Below, in pieces: positions 51,734 to 62,019 of a stretch of 64,000 bases of DNA. The DNA comes from Mesostigma viride (Eukaryota > Streptophyta > Mesostigmatophyceae > Mesostigmatales > Mesostigmataceae). The position numbers and the translations under genes were made by a program. Under the pieces are notes generated by a model. That model did not search any database. It had not been told where the DNA came from and saw only the letters and a list, made by a program, of their open reading frames with translations. Numbering within the stretch: position 1 is the first letter of the stretch; the number at the start of each line of letters is the position of its first letter. The stretch is from assembly GCA_009746045.1 (NCBI GenBank), contig RPFO01001034.1, positions 127,501 through 191,500 on the forward strand, given 5' to 3'.

Positions 51734-53421
51734 CCCCTAAATGGTCTTGCGGCCGATTTTCCGCCAAAAATCGAGTTCCAGCCGATGCATCGGCCCCTTC
51801 TCGGGCGACCAAATGCCGCGAAAACTATTGAGAATTAGGAAACGTTTAGCTGAGAAGATCGAAAGTTTATAAAATACTCTAAAGCATGGTATATGGGTTT
51901 GCATACTTCTGACAAAGTTATAGAGGTGTTCTGGCCGGTCAAAGTACAAGGGGTCAGGGTACTTTTTCACGTACAACGTGCATTCCGGAAAACGACGACC
52001 TGGCCATGGCGGCTTGCGCCCACGCATGGCATTTACGTTTTCGTTCGAATTTTCTGACCAAACTTAGGATATTGATTTTATACGTCCTAAAGATCATACA
52101 GGCCAATTTTTGGTTCGCGGGAATGCCATTTGATAGGTGTCGGCAGCGTTCTTGCTGGAAAAAACTGCGATCAGGCCGGACGATAGAAACGTTGACAGCA
52201 ATACCTTTCCGGCGTATTTTAAAGGATATATCGGTTTCTTTGTACTTTTTATGATACATACTAGTCGTAAACGTGCAAGGGTGGCCAGAAATCGCCGAAT
52301 CCAGCGACCATGCTGCACAACTTTGGTGTGCCGAAATGCGCCATTTTGCGGCCACCGCCTGGGCCAAGGTAACGCCATCCATGCCTGGTAAAGCTTAAGC
52401 ATCGTTTTCCTATCGATGTTTGACGTTTATATATACGTTCTAGCTTGTGTAGCACATTCTTTTTGCATTATTCATGCTCTTTCTTGACCCTGGCCTGGCC
52501 CCTTTCTAAAACACCCTTCTTAGATGCTTACCTCAGTCAGTTGGCCTGCCACAGGGTGATGGTGATAAGTTTTAGAGGCTGTATGGGTTTGAATACCTCC
52601 ATATATGTTTGTCATACATTTCCCATACACATATTGCATGAGTGTGAGGCAGTTGGCTGGTCTCTGTGGCATCATCAAGCACGTAACTGGTGAGTAAAAG
52701 CTTCCCATTGATGCATGTGCCACCAGGTGTGCTGGCCATCACCTGGCAAGCTATAGCAGCTTAGGCCTAGTTTATCCTTGCTAGGGCAGGCTGAAATAGG
52801 CTCAACATCACTAGTTTGTTGGTGGCTGCCTCCTAGAATGCATGCCTTGCGTAGGGTATCCGTACCACGTTACCTACGTGCATGGACAAGGTAGCACCTG
52901 CACATAGGTGCCATGTAAGGGTAGTGTGATGATGCAGTTATGTTTCCCCATCATTGTGGAAGGGAAATGTATTGTTTGGCATGGTTGATGGCCATATTAG
53001 TAGGTAGTATGCCCACCCTTACCCCCTTGGTTGCTTTTTACCAACGGTACCCCTATGGGCTGTACTGGGTGTAACTGCTGGTATACCCACCCAAATGATG
53101 ACCCCAATGGCTCAAACTGTTCAGCAACTAGTTGTTTATCATCCCTGAAGTGGTAGGTGCCTAGGTCTTATAACATAATTCAAAATGCACATTCTACCAA
53201 AAATGAAAACGCGCGTCTTGACCCCCCTGACTTTGACGGCAGTTATATATGGCCTACCCTGCATATATGTGAGGTTGTGATATACCAACCCGAAGGGCAA
53301 CTCATGGACATGCTTGGCCCCCAAGGACAGCCATTGGATATGGGTAGGTTGGATGGCATCTGGTTTGCAAAATTGTGAAGATCCAGCCGATTTATCGGCA
53401 GGATCTCAGACCATTTAGGGG
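51734..53421. mobile_element. piggyBac-like non-autonomous element, 1,688 bp
   Basis: TTAA duplications (51730-51733 and 53422-53425) flank inverted ends CCCCTAAATGGTCT and AGACCATTTAGGGG. TTAA targets and ends starting CCC are hallmarks of the piggyBac superfamily. Just inside both ends lies a short palindrome (CAGCCGATGCATCGG at 51779; CAGCCGATTTATCGG at 53384). No piggyBac transposase is coded, so it would need one in trans. Confidence 0.75.
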
Positions 53422-53496
53422 TTAAAGACATCCTGGGCTACTTCATGCAAGGGTGGTTACTTCATGCAAGGTTAACGTCGTGCTCCCTTTCTGCTT

Positions 53497-54236
53497 GATG
53501 GATGGATGGATGGATGGATGGATGGATGGATGGATGGATGGATGGATGGGTGGGTGGGTGGGTGGGTGGATGGATGGATGGATGGATGGATGGATGGATG
53601 GATGGGTGGGTGGGTGGGTGGGTGGGTGGGTGGGTGGGTGGGTGGGTGGGTGGGTGGGTGGGTGGGTGGGTGGGTGGGTGGGTGGGTGGGTGGGTGGGTG
53701 GGTGGGTGGGTGGGTGGGTGGGTGGGTGGGTGGGTGGGTGGGTGGGTGGGTGGGTGGGTGGGTGGGTGGGTGGGTGGGTGGGTGGGTGGGTGGGTGGGTG
53801 GGTGGGAGGGTGGGTGGGTGGGTGGGTGGGTGGGTGGGTGGGTGGGTGGGTGGGTGGGTGGGTGGATGGATGGATGGATGGATGGATGGATGGATGGATG
53901 GATGGGTGGGTGGGTGGGTGGGTGGGTGGGTGGGTGGGTGGGTGGGTGGGTGGGTGGGTGGGTGGGTGGGTGGGTGGGAGGGTGGGTGGGTGGGTGGGTG
54001 GGTGGGTGGATGGATGGATGGATGGATGGATGGATGGATGGATGGATGGGTGGGTGGGTGGGTGGGTGGGTGGGTGGGTGGGTGGGTGGGTGGGTGGGTG
54101 GGTGGGTGGGTGGGTGGGTGGGTGGGTGGGTGGGTGGGTGGGTGGGTGGGTGGGTGGGTGGGTGGGTGGGTGGGTGGGTGGGTGGGTGGGTGGGTGGGTG
54201 GGTGGGTGGGTGGGTGGGAGGGTGGGTGGGTGGGTG
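53497..54236. repeat. Tetramer array GGAT / GGGT
   Basis: Blocks of GGAT and blocks of GGGT alternate over 740 bases, with a few GGGA-containing breaks. A TTAC run follows at 54383-54405. ORFs of DGWM/GGWV and HPPT types are repeat translations. Confidence 0.97.
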
Positions 54237-54398
54237 GTGGACTACTTACACAATACAATAATCTAGTGCTTAACGGTTGGGGGATGATGCAGACGATATT
54301 TGTTTAAACTTTTGTGTAATTATTTTCTAATGAGATTAGCATAGTACTCCGTGGCATGCCTTGGCGCATGACACGCAAGTACTTACTTACTTACTTAC

Positions 54399-55397
54399 TT
54401 ACACAATCACTGGGCAAACGCTATCTGCGAGACCCTGGTTGCCCAATCGCCTTGCCGTGCTGATGCCCTTGAAAAAAATGCGGCGATTTTCCACCTGGTA
54501 CGCGGCACCAGCATGCACATGTGCTCCATGCCACAAGACAACATCACCAGGATTGAGCATCACCTCAGTTTTTCCCTCCCCCCTCTTGGAGATGTCCCTC
54601 TTCCTATAATGTCGGATACTATTGTCGTACGAAACCCAACGTGTGTCGGGTTGTACAGCGATGATGCAACTTACTGGGAAGTATACCTCCCATGCCAAAA
54701 CTTCACGTGTAAGATCGGAATGGGGCCCTTGTTCTTTGCAGTTAGCCAGGCTTCGGAGCACCAGCAACTCACGTGGCTTAGGCACGTAGGACATGTCCAG
54801 CGCAGCATGCAGGATCTTGACCGCCAATCCCACGACGAGCTTCCCAAACGGGCTGTCTTCGTCGATAAGGGCTTGGCTACGTTGCTTTGGAGGGAATGAA
54901 AACGTCTTGGTGTTCTCGTTGTACTTCCGAAAAATTCTGTCAAATTTAGTATCCGGCATGTCTTGCGCAGCATTCAGCATCTGCACGCGTACTTCCTCGC
55001 TTACGATGCCTCGTATGACAGTGTATCCCCTCTCCCTGATATCCGCCGCACACTTCTTTTGTAAAGGGGTTTCGGCAATGTTCCTCTCACGCAATGCCAC
55101 GTTTTCAATCGCCTTTTCCCCGGCATTCTTCCGGTTGCCCACACGGTGGTTCTCTTCGGCTTTCAATGAGGCGGGCGTTTTTTTCTTGGCAGGAACCTTC
55201 TTGGCCGCCGCCCGCCTTGCTTTTTGCCTTTCCGCCTGCTGCTTCCTATATTCCTTCAATCCACCAGCCCTCTTGATAGCAGCTTTCTGGTCGATGTCGC
55301 GCCACCTGTTTGCCTTCATAATTTTGGCTTGCATCTTCTTCATGGCTTTGCACGCCTTGGCGACTTCCTGCTGACTAGCCAAGTCGGATTCCATCAT
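54399..55397 (-). CDS. 2-oxoglutarate/Fe(II)-dependent oxygenase with basic N-terminus
   Basis: A 332-residue single-exon frame. Residues 1-105 are rich in Lys, Arg and Ala (KAMKKMQAKIMK, RQKARRAAAKKVPAKKK), like a nuclear or DNA-binding tail. Residues 115-310 form a double-stranded beta-helix oxygenase: GPHSDL gives the HxD iron ligands (H226, D228), VHAGAAY the distal His (H295), and ENRRIFFK the Arg that binds 2-oxoglutarate (R305/R306). Such enzymes hydroxylate proteins, nucleic acid bases or small molecules. The substrate cannot be read from the sequence. It is convergent with the transposase-like gene and sits inside the inverted repeats. It may be a TET/JBP-like enzyme or a member of the broad algal 2OG families. 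Confidence 0.8.
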   Translation of the reverse strand: MMESDLASQQEVAKACKAMKKMQAKIMKANRWRDIDQKAAIKRAGGLKEYRKQQAERQKARRAAAKKVPAKKKTPASLKAEENHRVGNRKNAGEKAIENVALRERNIAETPLQKKCAADIRERGYTVIRGIVSEEVRVQMLNAAQDMPDTKFDRIFRKYNENTKTFSFPPKQRSQALIDEDSPFGKLVVGLAVKILHAALDMSYVPKPRELLVLRSLANCKEQGPHSDLTREVLAWEVYFPVSCIIAVQPDTRWVSYDNSIRHYRKRDISKRGEGKTEVMLNPGDVVLWHGAHVHAGAAYQVENRRIFFKGISTARRLGNQGLADSVCPVIV

Positions 55398-55504
55398 ATA
55401 CCGGCAAAGAAAACAGGGTTTAAAAGCAACCGAGTATGTAAAGGCTATCGATCGTGCTGTTAAGGGTTATACCAACCTTCAGTACAAAATTAATTGGCGG
55501 GCTG

Positions 55505-56025
55505 CCATGCACAACATCGGGTCGCTGCGTACCTGCCGTGGGAAGGAGGACAAGTGATACACAAATACCGTACAAGTGATACACAATTGCAGCCAGGTCG
55601 ACAGCGGGTCGCTGCGTGCCTGCCGTGGGAAGGAGGACAAGTGATACACAAATACCGTACAAGTGATACACAAATACCGTACAAGTGATACACAATTGCA
55701 GCCAGGACAACAGCGGGTCGCTGCGTACCTGCCGTGGGAAGGAGGACAAGTGATACACAAATACCGTACAAGTGATACACAAATACCGTACAAGTGATAC
55801 ACAATTGCAGCCAGGACAACAGCGGGTCGCTGCGTACCTGCCGTGGGAAGGAGGGCAAGTGATACACAAATACCGTACAAGTGATACACAATTAAATGCC
55901 GCCAATATAACAGCGGGTCGCTGCGTACCTGCCGTGGGAAGGAGGACAAGTGATACACAAATACGTGTCTGTATTGAGGTAGTGCCACGCGAATGGTTTG
56001 ACAGTGCAGTGCAGGCAGCGCTATA
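55505..56025 (-). repeat. Right copy of the complex inverted repeat
   Basis: Reverse-oriented counterpart of 45545-46075 with five units. The collinear order of unit variants shows descent from one repeat, not independent arrays. It lies between the oxygenase gene (-) and the USP-like gene (+). Confidence 0.9.
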
Positions 56026-56111
56026 ATGTGTACCCCCGATCACGTGAGCCTGAGGTAATTATTGGATCACGTTAACGGTAATTACTTTGCAGGCAGTACG
56101 CAACCGTAGCA

Positions 56112-59100
56112 ATGGACGCTAAAGATCGTCGACCCGTTTGGGAGTCACAAGAGTTTAAAGCCGCGATGGAATATGCGCGCAGGAATTTCCAAGTGGAGGT
56201 AAGTTCCTTCATGAGTACTCACATTGTAGTATTGCTTGTGATTCATCGGCGGGTATATGTTTCTCATGGGTAAGAATGTCCCGTTGGAAGCACCGTTTCG
56301 GGTCGCGGGGTATCTGCTGCCGACCAATAAATCCATGGTTACTGACTGTCTTTGATGGCAGTGCTAATGATGGCGCGTGACCATCATTACATAACGGTCC
56401 TGGGTTTGTCGAGCGGGTGCCTGCGTGTGTCTCGCTGTGCGTCTCTGCCCTTGCACCGCAGGCGCAAAAGTATAAGCGGCCCGAGCAATTCGCGCAAGCG
56501 TCCAAAGGGTTTGAGAGCACATCCAACTGGGAGAGACTGGGGGTATCAAAGTTCATGCTAGAGGCATTGAAGGCCCGTCGGCCGAGGCGCGTTCGCCGTG
56601 CTAATTTTCAGCCTGTCGCAGCTGGTAATGAGGCCATGGAGAAGCCCGGAGAGGTGGCGGGGACCGAGGAGAGTGATGAGGGCGAGGGAGAGGTTGCGCA
56701 GGCGGTCAGCGGTGAGAAGAAGAAGAAGAAGAATGTGAAGGAGACACCGTATTTGGTTGCGGTAAGTTCCCCTTTGCTTCTTTATGTGCTGCACGTGTAC
56801 ATGGATGTTTGTATACTACAACGAAGTTAGAGGAAGCATGAACAGCAATGCTGGACATGTGTGGACTGTTCTTCTCATGTGTTGTTGCTGTAAACCGTGG
56901 CTGTGCTGATTTGTGCATATCCTTGACATGTGTGCAGAGGAAGCAACTAACGCGGGCGGTTGATTATTGGAGCGGCCAGTGTCTGAAGGAGAAGATGGGA
57001 TGGAAGGATGCCAGGTGCAAAAAGGCCACAGGCACGCCGGTGGTAGAGGGCCCATCGCAGGGAGCCGTCACGGGGCACGCCACCGGTGAGCCTATGGAGA
57101 TGCAGGACCCAGTGGGTGCGTGCTCGCAGGCGGCAGCTGTACCTGGAGAAGGGTTGTCGGGACCGCCGGGGTATTCACTTGTCAGGGAGGCCGCGGTGTT
57201 GTGTCAGATGATGTGCGACCGCGCAGTGGCGTCGTTGCCCCAACTGGCGGCTCCGTTGCTTAATGCGGGGGAGGGCTCCTTCGAGCCGCGCACGCTGGCA
57301 CACATGGCACTGTCTGCTCAGGTAGGCGACTGTGTGATTGCTTGTTGCATGCAACATGTTGACGACAATCTTTATTTGCATATGGGAACAGCGCGTTGAT
57401 GACTTATTCATATGTGACAGCATTATGTGGCCTGATGTTTCTCTCCGGATGACGTGCAAAAATGTGAGGCACAGCACACGCATCTGCCGCTCCCTGCGTT
57501 AGCGGGCGATGACGGCAGTCACGGAGGCGTGTGCGCCTCTGGACATGTGAATATCGGCTGTACTCTTTGCTGATACTGCATGAATGACTCAATGCGTAAC
57601 CCGCTTTCTCTCAGCATTGAATCTGTGGCACGAGAGGGGTGAGGGGGGGCGGCATTGGACCAGATGCTGAAGAGATGTAGAAGCATACAGATGGGAGGGG
57701 AAGCCAAAGTTACAGTTGCAAGGAGACGTGTCCAAGGGGGGAGGGGGGCAGAGAATTGGAATTGAGTAGGATGACAGCCAGATGGTATTGGCAACAGGAC
57801 GCCAAGAATGTGGGTGTAATGGGGTGCTGGCATGCATGGACGAGTGTCATGGGGTGCTGGCATGCGTGGATGGGTGTAATGGGGTGCTGGCATGCATGGA
57901 TGGGTGTAATGGGGTGCTGGCATGCGTGCACGAGTGTCATGGGGTGCTGGCATGCGTGGATGGGTGTCATGGGGTGCTGGCATGCATGGATGGGTGTAAT
58001 GGGGTGCTGGCATGCGTGGATGGGTGTAATGGGGTGCTGGCATGCGTGGATGGGTGTAATGGGGTGCTGGCATGCGTGGATGGGTGTAATGGGGTGCTGG
58101 CATGCGTGGATGGGTGTAATGGGGTGCTGGCATGCGTGGATGGGTGTAATGGGGTGCTGGCATGCATGGATGGGTGTAATGGTGTGTTGGCATGCGTGGA
58201 TGGGTGTAATGGGGTGCTGGCATGCGTGCACGAGTGTCATGGGGTGCTGGCATGCGTGGATGGGTGTAATGGGGTGCTGGCATGCGTGCACGAGTGTCAT
58301 GGGGTGCTGGCATGCGTGGATGGGTGTAATGGGGTGCTGGCATGCATGGATGGGTGTAATGGGGTGCTGGCATGCATGGATGGGTGTAATGGGGTGCTGG
58401 CATGCATGGATGGGTGTAATGGGGTGCTGGCATGCATGGATGGGTGTAATGGGGTGCTGGCATGCATGGATGGGTGTAATGGGGTGCTGGCATGCGTGGA
58501 TGGGTGTAATGGGGTGCTGGCATGCATGGATGGGTGTAATGGGGTGCTGGCATGCATGGATGGGTGTAATGGGGTGCTGGCATGCATGGATGGGTGTAAT
58601 GGGGTGCTGGCATGCGTGGATGGGTGTAATGGGGTGCTGGCATGCATGGATGGGTGTAATGGGGTGCTGGCATGCGTGGATGGGTGTAATGGGGTGCTGG
58701 CATGCGTGGATGGGCGTAATGGGGTGCTGGCATGCATGGATGGGTGTAATGGGGTGCTGGCATGCGTGGATGGGTGTAATGGGGTGCTGGCATGCATGGA
58801 TGGGCGTAATGGGGTGCTGGCCTGCGCTGGTTGTCTCTTTGGTAATGGGGTGCTGGCATGCGTGGATGGGTGTAATGGGGTGCTGGCATGCATGGATGGG
58901 TGTAATGGGGTGCTGGCATGCATGGATGGGTGTAATGGGGTGCTGGCATGCATGGATGGGTGTAATGGGGTGCTGGCATGCATGGATGGGTGTAATGGGG
59001 TGCTGGCATGCATGGATGGGTGTAATGGGGTGCTGGCATGCGTGGATGGGTGTAATGGGGTGCTGGCATGCATGGATGGGTGTAATGGGGTGCTGGCATG

Positions 59101-62019
59101 CATGGATGGGTGTAATGGAAGAGAATACGCATCCTTTTTGCCGGGGGCCTTACACCTTTCCCCTAGACTCCTTGTTTTACTTTATTCTGTGGGAACATGC
59201 AGCTGGGAGGCATCCACATGCATGGAGTAACGGCTCCACTTGGGCAGCCAGGACATGCGCCCACTGGGCCGCTCCGCGAGGGCCTGGCAACGGAAGGGAG
59301 ACTGCCGAAGAAGCAGGCCACAGGGCCGCTCCGCGAGGGCCTGGCAACGGCAGGGAGACTGCCGAAGAAGCGGGCCACAGGGCAGCCCCGCGAGGGCCTG
59401 GCAACGGAAGGGAGACTGCCGAAGAAGCAGGCCACAGGGCAGCCGGGGAGGGCGGCACAGAGGCCGGGGGCGGAGGCGGAGGTTGCGGGGAGGGGGGTGG
59501 AGGAGGGAGATCCAGAGACGATGGCGGCGGAGGGGGACACGGGGGGAAGGCGGAGGCGGCGGGGAGGGGGGTGGAGGAGGGAGTTCGCGAGACGATGGCG
59601 GCGGAGGGGGACACGGGGGGGAAGGCGGAGGCGGCGGGGAGGGGGGTGGGGGAGGGAGTTCGCGAGACGATGGCGGCGGAGGGGGACACGGGGGGAAGGC
59701 GGAGGCGGCGGGGAGGGGGGTGGAGGAGGCAGATCCAGAGACGATGGCGGCGGAGGGGGACACGGGGGGGAAGGCGGAGGCGGCGGGGAGGGGGGTGGGG
59801 GAGGGAGTTCGCGAGACGATGGCGGCGGAGGGGGACACGGGGGGGAAGGCGGAGGCGGCGGGGAGGGGGGTGGAGGAGGCAGATCCAGAGACGATGGCGG
59901 CGGAGGGGGACACGGGGGGGAAGGCGGAGGCGGCGGGGAGGGGGGTGGAGGAGGCAGATCCAGAGACGATGGCGGCGGAGGGGGACACGGGGGGAAGGCG
60001 GAGGCGGCGGGGAGGGGGGTGGGGGAGGGAGTTCGCGAGACGATGGCGGCGGAGGGGGACACGGGAGGGAAGGCGGAGGCGGCGGGGAGGGGGGTGGAGG
60101 AGGCAGATCCAGAGACGATGGCGGCGGAGGGGGACACGGGGGGAAGGCGGAGGCGGCGGGGAGGGGGGTGGGGGAGGGAGTTCGCGAGACGATGGCGGCG
60201 GAGGGGGACACGGGGGGGAAGGCGGAGGCGGCGGGGAGGGGGGTGGGGGAGGGAGATCCAGAGACGATGGCGGCGGAGGGGGACACGGGGGGGAAGGCGG
60301 AGGCGGCGGGGAGGGGGTGGAGGAGGCAGATCCAGAGACGATGGCGGCGGAGGGTGACACGGGGGGGAAGGCGGAGGCGGCGGGGAGGGGGGTGGAGGAG
60401 GGAGATCCAGACTCGAGGCATGCGGAGGTGGGGCCGGGGGCGGAGGCGGAGGCTGAGGAAGCGGGGACGGGGGGGGCGGCGGTGGTGGTTGAGTTGTCCT
60501 CCACCGATGAGGAGCCTAGCGTCAGCGTCATTGGGAAGCCAAAAAAGAAGAAGAGGAAGGTGGTAGTGGCGTCGCCAGGGCCGCAGACGAGGAGGAGGCG
60601 GGCTGCACAGCAGGCTGCGGAGACGTCGAACACGGGGGGGAAGGACGGAGATCCAGACTCGAGGGGTGTGGAGGTGGGGACGGGGGGCAAGGCGGAGGCG
60701 GCGGGTACGGGGGGGGACGAGAGAGTTCCAGAGAGGATGGCGGCGGAGGGGGAGACGGGGGGAAGGCGGAGGCGCTGCAGAAGGGGAAGCGTGGTGCGAG
60801 GCAGAGAGCGGAGGCGGCGATGAAGGTAGTGGTGGTGGTCCATCCTCAGGCGAGTGCGGCGGCAGAGGGGACGGTGGGGAAGCCGCCAGGGCCACAGTCG
60901 AGTGAGAAGGCAGCGGGGGTGAAGGCGGGAGACTGCGCCGATCTTCCCCTCGACCTTGCTAAGGATGATGATGATGCAGGGACTGCCAGCCCTGTGGAGA
61001 TCGATCGCACCACTGACCCGGCATTTCCGGCAGAGTGTCCTGGTCCCGACGAGGACTGCAGGCACTGCACGGAGAGTGCGGAACTGTTGAGAAAGCACGG
61101 TGAGCACAGGGTGAAGGCTGGCCGGGAGCACACGGGGAAATGGGGGGATAACAGCTGTGCCCCAGACGCTGCCATCGAGTTTGCCAACGCGGGAGCTGCG
61201 GTGGTGTCTGGTGGCGGGGTCGGGCTAGCACAGCTTCTCACGGGTCGAGCGAGGGGTCGCGCCCATGACCCCCAGCGATGCGAGCTGGGCACGTGCATCA
61301 TCCGGTGGTTTATCGCTATCGATACAGAGCCGCGCAAGAATTACGAGCGGTGGCAGAAGAGGGTGCACAAAGGATGCGCTGATGCAGCGCAGGTGCCGGT
61401 GGGCAAATTCCTGGGTGCTTCCCGCTGCTTGACGACTGTGATGTGGCATCTGCAGGGGTGCGACCTCCGCGAAGTAGGCCACACATGTCGGCCCACGGAG
61501 GAGCTGCTCGTGAAGCTTCCTATCGACTGCCACATGAAGTGCACGCCATCGCGACGCAATGCTGGACACTCCATCCTCGAGGCCATCCAGATGGCGCTGA
61601 CCCAAGGGTGCGGCACCAACGGTAAGACGTTGTGCACCCCTGGGTGCGCGGGTTTCCATGAACGCTCTGTACGAGTCTTCAAGACTGTCCCGACCATGAT
61701 CCCGGTCATGGACTTCTTCATGGAGAGACTGCCGGCACAGACTGCGCACCAACTGCCGGAAGAGATCGTGGTACGCATCACGGTGGGGGGCGAAGAGCGT
61801 AAAAGGTACGAGGTGACTGCGTGGCTCTGCGCCGTCCTCGTGTATAAACAGGAGAAGCACTGGCAGCTCCTACGGCGCGCTGGCAGGGCCGCGGCGTGGC
61901 GTGAAGTGGACAGTTTTGTTCACCCCAGGAACACCGTGCCCTTGGAAGGTGCAATTGGCGACAGGGCCAAGGACACGCTAGCCTGCATGTATATTGTGGC
62001 TGAGGCACACCCTCTTTAG
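56112..62019 (+). CDS. Repeat-rich protein ending in a USP-like cysteine peptidase domain
   Basis: Exons 56112-56198, 56462-56761, 56938-57321 and 59203-62019 all join in phase 0. The N-terminus (MDAKDRRPVWESQEFKAAME) and exons 2-3 are not recognised; exon 2 has a KKKKK motif. Exon 4 holds four 19-residue repeats (LREGLATEGRLPKKQATG), a coding minisatellite (PETMAAEGDTGGKAEAAGRG), then STDEEP and a basic KKKKRK signal. The C-terminal 300 residues look like a ubiquitin-specific-protease fold: GDNSCAPDAAIEF (Cys at 61156), then VRITVGG, RYEVTAWLCAVLVY, KHWQLL (His at 61858) and WREVDSF (Asp at 61909). Such domains accompany some KDZ transposons in fungi. A one-base slip at a G run near 60748 is needed. 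Confidence 0.5.
57322..57817 (+). other. Intron 3 of the USP-like gene, left part
   Basis: Starts with the donor GTAGGC after exon 3; no coding signal is seen. It leads into the 30-bp array. Confidence 0.45.
57818..59118. repeat. 30-bp minisatellite with one foreign insertion
   Basis: About 43 units of TGGCATGCATGGATGGGTGT plus AATGGGGTGC vary mainly at ATGCATGG versus ATGCGTGG. Near 58818-58841 one unit is broken by CCTGCGCTGGTTGTCTCTTT, the end of the dispersed repeat seen at 10.7 and 41.7 kb. The array lies in the last intron of the USP-like gene. Confidence 0.97.
59262..60410 (+). repeat. Coding minisatellites in the USP-like gene
   Basis: Bases 59262-59445 hold 57-bp units (GGGCCGCTCCGCGAGGGCCT). 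Bases 59515-60410 hold about 15 units of 61-63 bases with GAGACGATGGCGGCGGAGGG. Length differences come mostly from G runs of 5 to 8, which shift the frame between units. A PETMAAEGDTGG peptide is kept in at least one frame throughout. Confidence 0.93.

Noticed and set aside
51737-52402. Overlapping ORFs inside the piggyBac-like element as its transposase
   Set aside because: All are under 150 residues, lie on both strands, and show none of the DDD-type core expected of a roughly 500-residue transposase.
53443-54307. GGWV/DGWM and HPPT repeat ORFs
   Set aside because: Tetramer array translations; open on both strands.
55505-56025. The regularly repeated units at 45.5-46.1 and 55.5-56.0 kb as a CRISPR array
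   Set aside because: Units are head-to-tail without unique spacers of constant length, no cas genes are near, and the genome is eukaryotic.
57519-59230. ORFs of MGCWHAWMGV and HYTHPCMPAP repeats
   Set aside because: Translations of the 30-bp minisatellite; the real gene spans it as an intron.
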